IMG/VR virus record: IMGVR_UViG_3300033571_020726
Span: 16,739 to 80,738 of that record
Source: a virus
DNA length: 64,000 nucleotides
Strand: one strand, 5' to 3'
The position numbers and the translations under genes were made by a program. Below, one piece after another: positions 1-9,077 of this stretch; the stretch's first letter is position 1, and every line of letters starts with the position of its first letter. The notes under the pieces are model-generated. The model searched no databases. It was not told the DNA's origin and was given only the letters and a program-made list of their open reading frames with translations.

Positions 1-1
1 T

Positions 2-2401
2 AATAATTATAATACACCTGTTAATTTATATTTTAATACAGATTTATTTTCTGATGTTAAAATACCTTATAATACTGTTTTAGCAGGTGACGCAGATAGT
101 CAACGTGTTCAAAAATTTGGAAATTCAAATATTATGCAACAACGAATAGGCGATGGATTATTAGGATATGCTAGGACTGATTCTAGGGTAGGAATTAATT
201 ATATGGGTTATTTAGGGCAGGATAATTTAGATCAACATTACTATTTAAATGTTTCAAATTCATGTCTTAAATCAGGAACACCTACGACAGATATTAAAAA
301 ATATTTTTCAACAAATATTATTAGAGATTTTAATAAATCTTTAAATTTTAAATCTATATATCCTGTTAATCCCACGACAACGATAGTGAATAAAACGATA
401 ACAACTACATCAGACAATTACGTAATGACAATAAGTTCATCTAATATTACAGAATATAATATTACAAATGCAGGGTCAACAAATTTTATGTGGGTTGCAA
501 TTGAACAAAACTTTGCATCATCTGATATTGGTAAAATCATTAGAATTAATTTAACAAAAACTGTAGGTAATCATAATAGTTTTGGAATAATGTTTAATCC
601 TGATTTAAATATTAGATTTGATAATTTTGTAATGTCAATGACATCAAGTGGATATGATTTCTATAATACTTCAGGCGACAATAAACAAATATATCCATAT
701 CAACATGTAACAATTGATACTATTCAAAATTATCATGGTATATTATTAGGTTTAGGTACTTATTCATTCGAGTTGATTGTTACAGGTGTAAATCAAGCTG
801 ATATATATAATATGAATAATGTTAGTAATTGCATTAATTTAAATTATAATTGTTTACAAACATATGATGATCCTAATATTATAGGCACAACAACAACATT
901 AACAGCAACATCGCAATTATCATCTGTTTGGAAAAATTATACATATTCATTAAGTAATGCAGGATTTATATATTATCCACCTCTAAGCCCAAAAATTGGT
1001 GATAAATTTAAAGTATCTCATATATCAGGCACAGGATCTTTTAAAGTTCAATATAGAAATATTACAAATACAACACAAACATTTGATTTAACGCCGCTAA
1101 TTAATTCATCTTCTGCACAAAAAAGTTATGTTTTTGAGTGGAGAGGAAGTCGTTGGAGAGAAGTAATAGATATAAATGATATTCCAGGCAATAATTGGGC
1201 AAATTCTGATTTTAAAACAATTAAAAATTGGACAAATTCGACATGTGGTAATAGTATGGTATATTTTAATGTGCCAAGTAAAGTTGAGCTTAATCCAATT
1301 GTTACAAATTTATATCATTTTTATGTTCCAGCATATTCGACAGGAAATACCACACATGACTTTTTAAAAACAACAAATTATTTTTCACCGATTGTATATA
1401 ATTGGAATAAATCTATTTACGATACAAATCAATTTGAATTATTGGATTGCAATATTACATATCCTATAGGAACTGATTGGTTTACATACGGGTGTTTACA
1501 TGATGAAATTTATAGTTCAAAAACAAATATAACTGGCACAAATTTCGTTTTATCAACAACACCTGAACATGATAATGGCCAATTATATAAATACATGAAT
1601 CATAATTTTATTACAAAAATCGAAAATAGATATTTTTTAAATCATTGCATTTTTTATGGTACAAATCGTAATGCAGATTTATTAGTAGATAATTCTTCAT
1701 TAACATCTACACAAAAAACAAAATGTCGTAGAATCGTAACATATGAAATAGATATATCTAATTGGCGTAATTTAACATATCAAAGTTATTATGAGTTTAA
1801 TGAAACACAAATTGGATTTTTATCATTAGACGAAGATAATTTCACAAAAATATTAGTAAACCTAAAAAATTCAATTCAAATTTTAAATGGAAGAATAAAT
1901 AGTTCAAATAATTTTGAATGGATTTTAAAGCAAAAAGATGCTGGAAACTTTGTTCAAATAGCACTTGATAATCAAAAAAATATTTGGGCATGTACATGTA
2001 ATATTGATCTTGATAAATCATTTATAAATGATTGGACAACATCTTCTTTTAATAATTGGACGCAGCCTATAGTATTTTCTTTATATAGAATAATAGATAA
2101 TTCGATGCATATAAAAAAATATAGAATGGTTGTTAATTCTTCATTAAATTTTCAATATTCATATAATGGAACAGAATTAATTGATACAATTACAGTTGAT
2201 ATTTTTGATGAAGAAAATGAAAAAGTTAATAATATCAATTACTCTTTATATTTAAATGAAGGCGTTGATAATATAACATTTGAAAACGATTTAAGATATA
2301 TTGATAGTGAAAATTATTTAGGTTCAACAAATACACATTATTTAAAAATAAATTCGAGTGGTTATATAAAATTAATTGGAAAAATTTTAATAGCTGAGTG
2401 A
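2..2401 (+). CDS. Tail fibre / receptor-binding-like structural protein, 5'-truncated by window edge
   Basis: The frame is open from base 2 to the stop at 2401, so the gene begins outside the window. The first internal ATG (134) is not a credible start, because 44 sense codons precede it without a stop and no ribosome binding site lies near it. The visible part is about 800 residues, rich in Asn, Thr, Ser, Tyr and Ile with short beta-like stretches. It has no transmembrane segment and no recognisable enzyme motif. Around bases 1000-1160 a segment of the form G-x-K-F-K-V...FKVQY...YVFEWRGSRW resembles modules in long phage fibre and baseplate proteins; a looser copy lies in the 1182-residue protein at 21953. 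It heads a run of six fibre-like genes, so host contact or a fibre shaft is the likely role. The assignment is by context and composition only. Confidence 0.55.
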   Translation, partial: NNYNTPVNLYFNTDLFSDVKIPYNTVLAGDADSQRVQKFGNSNIMQQRIGDGLLGYARTDSRVGINYMGYLGQDNLDQHYYLNVSNSCLKSGTPTTDIKKYFSTNIIRDFNKSLNFKSIYPVNPTTTIVNKTITTTSDNYVMTISSSNITEYNITNAGSTNFMWVAIEQNFASSDIGKIIRINLTKTVGNHNSFGIMFNPDLNIRFDNFVMSMTSSGYDFYNTSGDNKQIYPYQHVTIDTIQNYHGILLGLGTYSFELIVTGVNQADIYNMNNVSNCINLNYNCLQTYDDPNIIGTTTTLTATSQLSSVWKNYTYSLSNAGFIYYPPLSPKIGDKFKVSHISGTGSFKVQYRNITNTTQTFDLTPLINSSSAQKSYVFEWRGSRWREVIDINDIPGNNWANSDFKTIKNWTNSTCGNSMVYFNVPSKVELNPIVTNLYHFYVPAYSTGNTTHDFLKTTNYFSPIVYNWNKSIYDTNQFELLDCNITYPIGTDWFTYGCLHDEIYSSKTNITGTNFVLSTTPEHDNGQLYKYMNHNFITKIENRYFLNHCIFYGTNRNADLLVDNSSLTSTQKTKCRRIVTYEIDISNWRNLTYQSYYEFNETQIGFLSLDEDNFTKILVNLKNSIQILNGRINSSNNFEWILKQKDAGNFVQIALDNQKNIWACTCNIDLDKSFINDWTTSSFNNWTQPIVFSLYRIIDNSMHIKKYRMVVNSSLNFQYSYNGTELIDTITVDIFDEENEKVNNINYSLYLNEGVDNITFENDLRYIDSENYLGSTNTHYLKINSSGYIKLIGKILIAE

Positions 2402-2447
2402 TAAAATAAATATATTTAAATATTATAAAACAGGATTAACATATTAA

Positions 2448-4100
2448 ATGACAATTAGAAAAAGAATAACGCCGAGTATGTATAATATTCAGGATTTAGG
2501 GGCGCCTAATGATAAATTTGAAAATATTTATACACAAAATATATTTGTTGATAATATTGAAGTAAATAATCAAATAGTCGATGGATTAACAGTTAATACC
2601 TTAACAATTAATCAGATAATTGATGGTAATCAAACGCCTACTATATTTGATATTATTTCAAATAAAACGCATAAATTCGATGTAGATAAAAACATAGTAT
2701 TACAAGGCGCAATTTCTGGTAATATTACAACAGATTTTGAAGATAATCAAATTGTTATCGATACATTTATGAATTTACAAACATTAAGTGCATCAATAGG
2801 TCAAGTTTTAGGTCAAGCTTTAAATCAAGATTTAATAAATTTAAATAAATTTAATTCATTAATCACAAATTTAGGTTTTCAACAATTACAAAATTTAAAT
2901 GACAATTTAATTTTAGATCTTTCAAATTCTGTAAATAATACATTAGGTAAAATAATTTACGACAATCAACAATCTATATTAAATAAAGTTGATAATACTA
3001 ATATCGGCGTTGCAGGAGGCGTTGCGTCGCTTGATGAGTCAGGCAAAATACCTGAATCGCAATTACCTGCGATTGCTGTTACAGATACATTTGTCGTTGC
3101 AGATAATATTGAACGTGATGCACTTGAAATACAACAAGGAGATTTTGTAATTGTTACTGACGATAATAAAACATATGTCTGGAGTGGTGTTGATTGGGTT
3201 GAAATTAAAACAGGTCTAAATCAAAATTTAAATGTTTCTGCAAATCAAATATTATATACAACAACAGGTCAAGATTTTGCAGGTAATAATTCTTTTTTAT
3301 TTAAAAATTATGATGAAACAGGATTGCCTGATAAAACATTAGTTATAGGTGGCGACCCAAATTATAATACAACAGTTAAAACAAGTATTGTAACTGCTGA
3401 TTCATATAATGGAACTTATAGTGGTTTAACAATGCAAAATAAATCAACAGGTTCTTTAGCATCTGTTAATTTATATTTAAAAAACGAAGGAAATAGCGAA
3501 ACGTCTGATTATTCAGTATTAGGATTAGGTGGTAAATCTTATCAGTCAGGTTCAGATTATTTAAGTGAAAAATCTAAGACATTATATCTTGGCAATTCTA
3601 ATGGAGATATTACCATTATGCCTAATTTTCTTGCAGATACTGATGGCGGTTCAGTTCATCTGACATATGAAAATGGTATAAAAGCAATATCTGTAACAAA
3701 TTCAGGCGCACTATCAACACAAACAACTTTCGATATTAATACACAGGAATATCAATATCAAACAGGCAATGAAGGTGATATTTTGGTATCAGGAGGCGCA
3801 AACGTAAATGTTTCGTGGTTATCAAAAGATACATTATTAAATCAAATTAACTGGTTAAATGAAACATTTACATTTAATAATATTCAATTAGAAAATGGAT
3901 CTCAATATATTACTGTAATAAATTCAATTAAAAAATTAAATAATATTCCTCAAGTAAAAATATTATTGAATGGTATAGAATTAAATGACGCAGAATATTC
4001 CGTCGCACTTCTCCCAGCAAATAGAATTAATTTTAATCTAATAGAAGGTATTATAGAAAATGGTGATATTATTAAAGTCTGGTATATAAAAAATTCTTAA
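2448..4100 (+). CDS. Tail fibre protein with GVASLDESGKIPESQLPA-type segment
   Basis: 550 residues. The N-terminal part (about 1-80) is an alternating polar/hydrophobic repeat (NIFVDNIEVNN, LTVNTLTIN) of the kind that forms beta-helical fibre shafts. Around residues 185-265 lies a hallmark of phage fibre proteins: GGVASLDESGKIPESQLPA, then TDTFVVADN and a GDFVIVTDDNKTYVW-x-G-x-DWVEI stretch. The C-terminal end resembles a receptor-contact or small capping domain. The start at 2448 is the first ATG after the upstream stop; AGGA lies about 12 bases upstream. It sits between other fibre genes in one transcription direction. Family membership (phage tail fibre/adhesin) is well supported; the receptor is unknown. 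Confidence 0.75.
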   Translation: MTIRKRITPSMYNIQDLGAPNDKFENIYTQNIFVDNIEVNNQIVDGLTVNTLTINQIIDGNQTPTIFDIISNKTHKFDVDKNIVLQGAISGNITTDFEDNQIVIDTFMNLQTLSASIGQVLGQALNQDLINLNKFNSLITNLGFQQLQNLNDNLILDLSNSVNNTLGKIIYDNQQSILNKVDNTNIGVAGGVASLDESGKIPESQLPAIAVTDTFVVADNIERDALEIQQGDFVIVTDDNKTYVWSGVDWVEIKTGLNQNLNVSANQILYTTTGQDFAGNNSFLFKNYDETGLPDKTLVIGGDPNYNTTVKTSIVTADSYNGTYSGLTMQNKSTGSLASVNLYLKNEGNSETSDYSVLGLGGKSYQSGSDYLSEKSKTLYLGNSNGDITIMPNFLADTDGGSVHLTYENGIKAISVTNSGALSTQTTFDINTQEYQYQTGNEGDILVSGGANVNVSWLSKDTLLNQINWLNETFTFNNIQLENGSQYITVINSIKKLNNIPQVKILLNGIELNDAEYSVALLPANRINFNLIEGIIENGDIIKVWYIKNS

Positions 4101-4146
4101 TAACATATATATAATAATTAAAATAATATTATAAGGAAATGAAATT

Positions 4147-5400
4147 ATGTCTCAAATTAAAGGTAAGCAAATCTCTACAGGTACAGTTGCTTTAACAAAA
4201 CTCGAATCATCCTCCACGGATAATGGCAAGTTAATTGTCACAACAAATGGCGTTCCAGCTTATGTTGCATTATCATCAGATGCAACTCTTGCAGCTAATG
4301 GTGCACTTACTATTGCTAATAATGCTATCACAAGCGTCAAAATTAATGATACAGCTGTAACACTTGCAAAATTAAATTCAGATGTCTATAGCACTGATAC
4401 TACATTACCTTCTGGCGATAATTCAAAGTTACCTACTGTTCAAGCTGTTAGAACTTATGTTGATAGTGTTGCAACAGGTCTTGATGTTAAAAAGAGTGTA
4501 AGGGTTGCTACAACAGCTGATGTTGGTACACTTGCTACGCCTACATTAAATGGTTCAAATGCTCTTGAAATTGATGGTATAACAGTTGTTGAAGGAAATA
4601 GAGTTCTTGTTAAAAATCAAGGTACTGGTTCACAAAATGGTATTTATGTCGTAGGTGCTTCACCTGATTTTGCATTAACTCGAGCTGCTGATTCTGATAA
4701 TTCACCTGCTGGTGAAGTAACATCTGGTATGTTTACATTTGTTGAACAAGGTAGCGCAAATGCTGCAACAGGTTGGGTATTGTCAACAACGGGTACAATT
4801 ACTTTAGGAACTACAGCTTTAAGTTTTACACAATTCTCTGGCGGAACAGCTTATACAGCAGGCGATGGTTTATTATTAACAGGTCAATCATTTAGTCTTG
4901 AATTAAGTGAATTATCTGCACCAACAGGAGGTGTTAGCGTTGCAAATGATTCAGTTCCTATTATTGATGCATCAGATTCAAACGGTTCTAGAAAAATAAC
5001 AATTGTAAGTCTTATTTCAGCTGTTGCAGGTTCTGGTTTAAGTGCAACAAATGGACAATTATCTGTATCAGCTGGCGCTGGATCATTTGTTAATTTTGAA
5101 ACAACATCTTCTTCACTTACAGCATCTGGCGGTGGAGGTAATGGTACAGATACTACATTAACAATTGGTCAAACTCCAGCTGCTGGAGCAACAGTACAAG
5201 TATTTGTGAATGGCATTAAGCAAATAGTATCATTTGCTGATAAGTCTGGTGATTGTTGGTTTACAGCAGATGGCGCTGCAAATGCTGATCAACAAGCATA
5301 TTCTTCTTTAACCTCTACATCACGTTTAAGATGGTGTGAAACAAATGCTGGTTTTGCAATTGAATCAGGCGATGTTGTAACAATTGTTGGAATGAAATAA
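4147..5400 (+). CDS. Tail fibre protein with conserved attachment N-terminus
   Basis: 417 residues. The N-terminus MSQIKGKQIS is nearly repeated in the next gene (MTQIKVKQIS), suggesting a common docking peptide. Residues about 80-240 carry widespread phage-fibre signatures: LPTVQAVRTYVDS, VLVKNQGTGSQNGIYVV, LTRAADSDNSPAGEV and a TGWVLST segment followed by LGTTALSFTQF. The C-terminal half is Gly/Ser/Ala-rich. Base composition and codon use are visibly less AT-biased than in the giant genes downstream (GCT, GGT, CTT and CAA are common), which fits high expression or a separate history. A clear Shine-Dalgarno (ATAAGGAAATG) lies about 10 bases upstream. Role: exposed fibre, probably host recognition. 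Confidence 0.8.
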   Translation: MSQIKGKQISTGTVALTKLESSSTDNGKLIVTTNGVPAYVALSSDATLAANGALTIANNAITSVKINDTAVTLAKLNSDVYSTDTTLPSGDNSKLPTVQAVRTYVDSVATGLDVKKSVRVATTADVGTLATPTLNGSNALEIDGITVVEGNRVLVKNQGTGSQNGIYVVGASPDFALTRAADSDNSPAGEVTSGMFTFVEQGSANAATGWVLSTTGTITLGTTALSFTQFSGGTAYTAGDGLLLTGQSFSLELSELSAPTGGVSVANDSVPIIDASDSNGSRKITIVSLISAVAGSGLSATNGQLSVSAGAGSFVNFETTSSSLTASGGGGNGTDTTLTIGQTPAAGATVQVFVNGIKQIVSFADKSGDCWFTADGAANADQQAYSSLTSTSRLRWCETNAGFAIESGDVVTIVGMK

Positions 5401-5428
5401 TATTATAATTTAATTTTTTTAAAAATTT

Positions 5429-5477
5429 AAAACTTTATTTATGATATTTATTATCAAGTAATATAAATAAAGGTTTT
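5429..5477 (+). promoter_or_regulatory. Leader hairpin sequestering the ribosome binding site of the 5482 gene
   Basis: The arms AAAACTTTATTTAT (5429-5442) and ATAAATAAAGGTTTT (5463-5477) pair completely apart from one bulged G, with a 20-base loop. The right arm contains the AAAGG ribosome binding site for the ATG at 5482. Folding would hide the site, so translational control or coupling is plausible (inference). It could also act as a processing site or weak terminator, but there is no T-run directly after the stem. Confidence 0.5.
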
Positions 5478-5481
5478 TTAA

Positions 5482-6024
5482 ATGACACAAATAAAAGTCA
5501 AGCAAATATCAGATAAAAGTACTAATTTAGTTGAAATTGCAGGCATACAAACTATTACAGGTAATAAAACTTTAAGTGGTACAACAACAATATCTGGTAG
5601 TATAGCGTTAGGTTCTTCTGCAACAGCTACTACACAAGCATCGAATGATAATTCAACAAAAGTTGCAACAACTGCATATGTAACAACAGCAGTTGCAGGA
5701 GCGGGTGGAAGTAGTTCAACAACTAATATTCAAACAGTTTCAACAACATCAAGTATTACACTGTCATCTCCACTTACTTTAATTAGATGTACAAATACAT
5801 CAACTATTACAATTACATTACCAAATGGTTCAGCATCTGCTGGTTATAGAGTAGATATTAAACGATGTTCAACAGGAACTGTTAATATTGCAACACCTAC
5901 AAATCAAATTTTTTTAGATTCATCGACATTAATAGGCATTTCAAGTGGAACAATGTTAACATTAAATGCAATAGGACAATCTTGGACACTAATAGGACAC
6001 GCATCAGGATGGGATGTAGTATAA
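5482..6024 (+). CDS. Short tail fibre / fibre-tip protein
   Basis: 180 residues. It begins MTQIKVKQIS, matching the N-terminus of the preceding fibre protein. It then runs through a Thr/Ser/Gly shaft-like stretch (TITGNKTLSGTTTISG) and the typical fibre motif STKVATTAYV around residues 55-70. The C-terminal about 90 residues are a compact beta-like domain of the form ITITLPNGSASAGYR-V-x-IKR...GTVNIATP...WTLIGHASGWDVV. It resembles, at lower similarity, the repeated module in the next two genes (TLPxG, KxTGTGT, xTP). It has its own ribosome binding site, inside a hairpin. Likely a small fibre or adhesin subunit; the target is unknown. Confidence 0.65.
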   Translation: MTQIKVKQISDKSTNLVEIAGIQTITGNKTLSGTTTISGSIALGSSATATTQASNDNSTKVATTAYVTTAVAGAGGSSSTTNIQTVSTTSSITLSSPLTLIRCTNTSTITITLPNGSASAGYRVDIKRCSTGTVNIATPTNQIFLDSSTLIGISSGTMLTLNAIGQSWTLIGHASGWDVV

Positions 6025-6051
6025 AATATATATTTTAAAAAGGAGAAATAA

Positions 6052-6570
6052 ATGACATATTATTCAAATTTAGTTATGCCAAAAGATATAACATCACCAA
6101 CAGCAAGATATGGGCAAAGACCTAGCTTTTATTGGGCAGCTGGTCCTACATATAATGGACTTGATTTATTAGTATCTACATCTTTAACAACTACATATGT
6201 TAATTCAAACAATACTGTTTTAGGTAATACAATAACTAATTATACAGCAGATTATGCTAATTATATTATTGTAAATAATAACTCTAGTAATTGGGTTTTA
6301 ACATTACCATTAGGATATTTTACTGATACAGGTACTTGGCCAGGTGCATGTACTTTTCATCTAAATATTAAAAAAACAGGTACTGGTACATTAACAATTC
6401 AAACGCCAGCAGATACAATAGGTACAAGGATTAGAGGCATTAATTCAACAACAAATAAAAGTTATACATTGTCAGCTTCAACTGAACAGACAATTACATT
6501 AATTTATTCGTATGGGTACAATAGTTCTGGGAGCGTTGATTCAACAGCAGAAATTTGGTATACATTTTAA
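6052..6570 (+). CDS. Fibre-associated beta-module protein, paralogue of the next gene
   Basis: 172 residues, preceded by a strong AAGGAG site. Residues about 55-172 are clearly homologous to residues 60-185 of the following gene product. Both have N-Y/F-x-A-x-Y-x-NY, VNN, TLPxG, KKTGTGT, a TPAD or VPAD step, RGINSTTNK, and a YGYN...STAE-(I/V)-W ending. The duplicated module is the whole of this protein, whereas the next gene adds a LamG-like domain. No catalytic motif or signal peptide is visible. It sits in the fibre cluster, so it is most likely a virion surface or fibre-tip component that arose by tandem duplication. Specific binding function unknown. Confidence 0.6.
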   Translation: MTYYSNLVMPKDITSPTARYGQRPSFYWAAGPTYNGLDLLVSTSLTTTYVNSNNTVLGNTITNYTADYANYIIVNNNSSNWVLTLPLGYFTDTGTWPGACTFHLNIKKTGTGTLTIQTPADTIGTRIRGINSTTNKSYTLSASTEQTITLIYSYGYNSSGSVDSTAEIWYTF

Positions 6571-6588
6571 AATGTTTAGGAGATATTT

Positions 6589-7800
6589 ATGACTTACACA
6601 GGTAATATAACATCAAGCGGACTATGGCTAACAAGTGGTAGTACTTTACAGGCTTTATTAAGTAATAGTACAAAACGAAGTAATAGAATACCATTTTATA
6701 TTGTATCAAGTAGCACTGTTCAATCATTTTATTCGCTAGGCAATAGTGGCGGTTCAATAAGACAACCTAATATTATTACAACAACAACAGCCTTAGGATC
6801 GACAGTCACTAATTTTTATGCAGGATATAATAATTATTATCTTGTAAATAATTCAACAAATAATATTACAATCACATTACCTTCAGGAAATGGTTCTTCT
6901 TCAACACCGTTTTCTAACAATGCAATTGAATTAATGTTTAAAAAGACAGGTACAGGTACTGTAACATTAACAGTGCCAGCCGATTCTGCGAATCAAGTAA
7001 GAGGCATTAATTCAACAACAAATAAAAACTATGTTTTATCTTCAACAAATCAACAATGCGTTAGATTAATGTATACATACGGTTATAATGTTGATGGTAC
7101 AGCTAATTCAACAGCTGAAGTTTGGCATGTTATAAAAGCTGTTACACAAAATATAGTACCTGTAAATGGTAGCATTTTATTTGCTGGCACAACTTCTACT
7201 TATTTAACATTACCTGTAGATGATAATCAATTATCATTTAGGACAGGTGATTTTACAGTAGAATGGTGGCAATATCAAACAGATTCAAATGGTGCGCCTA
7301 GAGTTTTTTCATATGGTACATATCCTACTGCAACGTTTGGAGTTTCGATAGAAGGTGGCACTTTTTACTTATGGATTAATGGTGCTGCGAATAGTTTTGG
7401 CAGTGTAGGAACTTATAAAAATGTATTTACACATTTTGCTGTAACACGTTCTGGGACTACAATAAGGGTTTTTAAAAATGGTACGCAATTAGGTTCTAAT
7501 TTAACATCATCTTATGATTTTAATGATACAACTAATAATTTAAGAATTGGTAATGAACAATCATTGACTACTAATGCAGCATTTGGCGGAAATTTAAAAG
7601 GCTTTCATTGGGTAAAAGGTACGGCATTATATACATCAACTTTTACTCCTAACTATAATTCTATTTCGCCAGTTGCTGATACACATTTATTATTAAATGT
7701 CAGTGATTCTTCAAATTTAGTTACTGATAGTAGTGGATTAGGAAAAACAGTAACAAATACTGGCTGCACTTTTTCATCTATTACTCACCCTTTTTATTAA
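6589..7800 (+). CDS. Adhesin-like structural protein with C-terminal LamG/concanavalin-like domain
   Basis: 403 residues; TTTAGGAG lies about 8 bases before the ATG. Residues about 60-185 repeat the module that forms the previous gene product. Residues about 195-403 form a LamG/Laminin_G_3-like jelly roll: SILFAGTTSTYLTLP, FTVEWWQYQ, a FGVSIEGGTFYLWING strand pair, FTHFAVTRSGTTIRVFKNG, NLRIGNE, and a terminal strand with FTPNY. LamG-like folds in phage fibres usually bind glycans or act as particle-surface adhesins. It ends the fibre cluster. I am confident of the LamG-like call and infer surface glycan binding. Confidence 0.7.
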   Translation: MTYTGNITSSGLWLTSGSTLQALLSNSTKRSNRIPFYIVSSSTVQSFYSLGNSGGSIRQPNIITTTTALGSTVTNFYAGYNNYYLVNNSTNNITITLPSGNGSSSTPFSNNAIELMFKKTGTGTVTLTVPADSANQVRGINSTTNKNYVLSSTNQQCVRLMYTYGYNVDGTANSTAEVWHVIKAVTQNIVPVNGSILFAGTTSTYLTLPVDDNQLSFRTGDFTVEWWQYQTDSNGAPRVFSYGTYPTATFGVSIEGGTFYLWINGAANSFGSVGTYKNVFTHFAVTRSGTTIRVFKNGTQLGSNLTSSYDFNDTTNNLRIGNEQSLTTNAAFGGNLKGFHWVKGTALYTSTFTPNYNSISPVADTHLLLNVSDSSNLVTDSSGLGKTVTNTGCTFSSITHPFY

Positions 7801-7806
7801 TTTTTG

Positions 7807-7814
7807 TATAAATA
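7807..7814 (+). promoter_or_regulatory. Candidate T4-type late promoter (TATAAATA)
   Basis: An exact match to the T4 late -10 element TATAAATA, in a 74-base AT-rich gap 60 bases before the start of the nuclease gene at 7875. A gp55-like sigma factor is encoded 1.2 kb downstream, so such promoters are expected. At this base composition the octamer also occurs by chance, so the call rests on its intergenic placement. Confidence 0.4.
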
Positions 7815-7874
7815 TTTAATTTTTATTATAATTTATTTATATTTTACTAAATTTTATTTAAGGTTGATTATGAA

Positions 7875-8717
7875 ATGTCTATTTCTGTTAATTTATTAAA
7901 AGAACATGTTTCTTATTCTGAGGTTAAGGTGTGGAAAGAATGTTCTTGGAGGCATAAATTATTGTATTTAGATAAAATTGAGGTATTTGAGGAGAGTCCT
8001 CATTTATATTATGGATCTATTGTACATGATGCTGTTGAACATTTTTTAAATACAAAAGAATTGAAATTACAAGAAATGGAAGAAAATTTAAAAAAAGAGT
8101 GGGATAGAGTTGGTTTTGATGGTATATGGCGTGAAGAGCAGGAGAAGAAAAATAAGAATTATAAGCATATTGCATTTGAAAAATGGTTATTGTGGGCAAA
8201 AAATAGTATAAATGCTTTACCTAAATGGATGGATGAAAATTTTCCTTTATGGGAAACAGTATCTGCTGAAGAGTTATTATATGAAGAGATGAATGAATTA
8301 CCATTAAAATTTAAAGGATATATTGATTGTATTATTAAGATTCCTCAAAAGACAGAAGGAAAATGGAAATATTACATTTTAGATTGGAAAACAGCGTCAG
8401 CACGTGGTTGGGACTGGGAAAAGCAACAGGATTTTTTAACGCATATGCAATTGTTATTGTATAAAAATTTTTGGATGTTTAAAAATAATTTAACGTCACG
8501 TGATGTACAATGCGCATTTGTGTTATTGAAGAAAGTAGATAAAATAGAAAAAGTATGTCAGATGATATCGATAAGTTCAGGACCAAAAAGTATGGAAGAG
8601 GCTATGAAAGTTGTTAGATCTATGATTAAAAGTATTACCAAGGTTAATCCGACATATTTAAAAAATAAAACTTCGTGTCAATGGTGTCCTTTTTTTAATA
8701 CAGAGCATTGTAAATAA
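7875..8717 (+). CDS. PD-(D/E)XK nuclease, Cas4/AddB-like with probable iron-sulfur staple
   Basis: 280 residues. It reads as a RecB-family nuclease domain: GSIVHDAVEHFL with His51, GYIDCII with Asp151, LDWKTA with Asp170-x-Lys172, and a QLLLYKNF motif for the conserved Gln/Tyr helix. Cys23 near the N-terminus plus Cys268, Cys271 and Cys279 at the C-terminus reproduce the one-plus-three cysteine arrangement of 4Fe-4S-stapled exonucleases (Cas4, AddB, Cas4-like phage nucleases). Probable role: DNA end processing in recombination, repair or packaging; whether 5' or 3' exonuclease cannot be told. It opens the sigma-factor operon. The ATG at 7870 gives only a short frame, so 7875 is preferred; AAGG lies about 13 bases upstream. 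No CRISPR array is nearby. Confidence 0.8.
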   Translation: MSISVNLLKEHVSYSEVKVWKECSWRHKLLYLDKIEVFEESPHLYYGSIVHDAVEHFLNTKELKLQEMEENLKKEWDRVGFDGIWREEQEKKNKNYKHIAFEKWLLWAKNSINALPKWMDENFPLWETVSAEELLYEEMNELPLKFKGYIDCIIKIPQKTEGKWKYYILDWKTASARGWDWEKQQDFLTHMQLLLYKNFWMFKNNLTSRDVQCAFVLLKKVDKIEKVCQMISISSGPKSMEEAMKVVRSMIKSITKVNPTYLKNKTSCQWCPFFNTEHCK

Positions 8718-8780
8718 TATTTATTTTTTTAATTTAACATATTTTTTAATTTTATTAAATTTTAATAATGTTTTTATAAT

Positions 8781-9077
8781 ATGGATGATGATGTGATATA
8801 TTTTGTAGTTTTTTTATTGATATTATTATCAATTTTTGTTTACTTTTGTGTTAAATTTGCGATGATTATAATCAAAATGCAAGATGTGATTGAAGATAGT
8901 TTAGATGTATTAGATGAGAAATATTCAAAAATTTCAGAGATTTTAAGTATTCCTATTTTTTATGATTCTAAAGAGGTTCGTGATGTATTGTATGAAATAA
9001 ATGGCGTTAGGAATTCAATTTTAGAGATTGCTCAAAAACTTACGAATGAAGAAGAAATAAAAGATGAGGAAACATGA
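8781..9077 (+). CDS. Small single-pass membrane protein upstream of the late sigma gene
   Basis: 98 residues. Residues about 5-30 are a continuous hydrophobic segment (VIYFVVFLLILLSIFVYFCV), probably one transmembrane helix. It is followed by a soluble helical part (DVLDEKYSKISEILSIPIF, then DSKEVRDVLYEI) and an acidic tail. The stop overlaps the start of the sigma-like gene (ATGA, 9074-9077), implying translational coupling. No strong ribosome binding site is seen, and the ATG at 8768 terminates after three codons. My impression is that proteins with this layout and the IP-(I/V)-F-x-DS-x-EVR stretch occur beside sigma genes in other T4-like marine phages, but this is from memory and untested. 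Function unknown. Confidence 0.6.
   Translation: MDDDVIYFVVFLLILLSIFVYFCVKFAMIIIKMQDVIEDSLDVLDEKYSKISEILSIPIFYDSKEVRDVLYEINGVRNSILEIAQKLTNEEEIKDEET

Noticed and set aside
134-136. ATG as start of the first gene
   Set aside because: The same frame is open back to base 2 and encodes fibre-like sequence, so the gene is truncated by the window edge and this ATG is internal.
5462-5469. TATAAATA as promoter of the 5482 gene
   Set aside because: It is only 12 bases before the ATG, within the leader hairpin; a transcript starting from it would lack the ribosome binding site.
7875-8717. CRISPR-associated Cas4
   Set aside because: The fold and cysteines fit, but no Cas1/Cas2 or repeat array is near; Cas4-like phage exonuclease is the safer reading.
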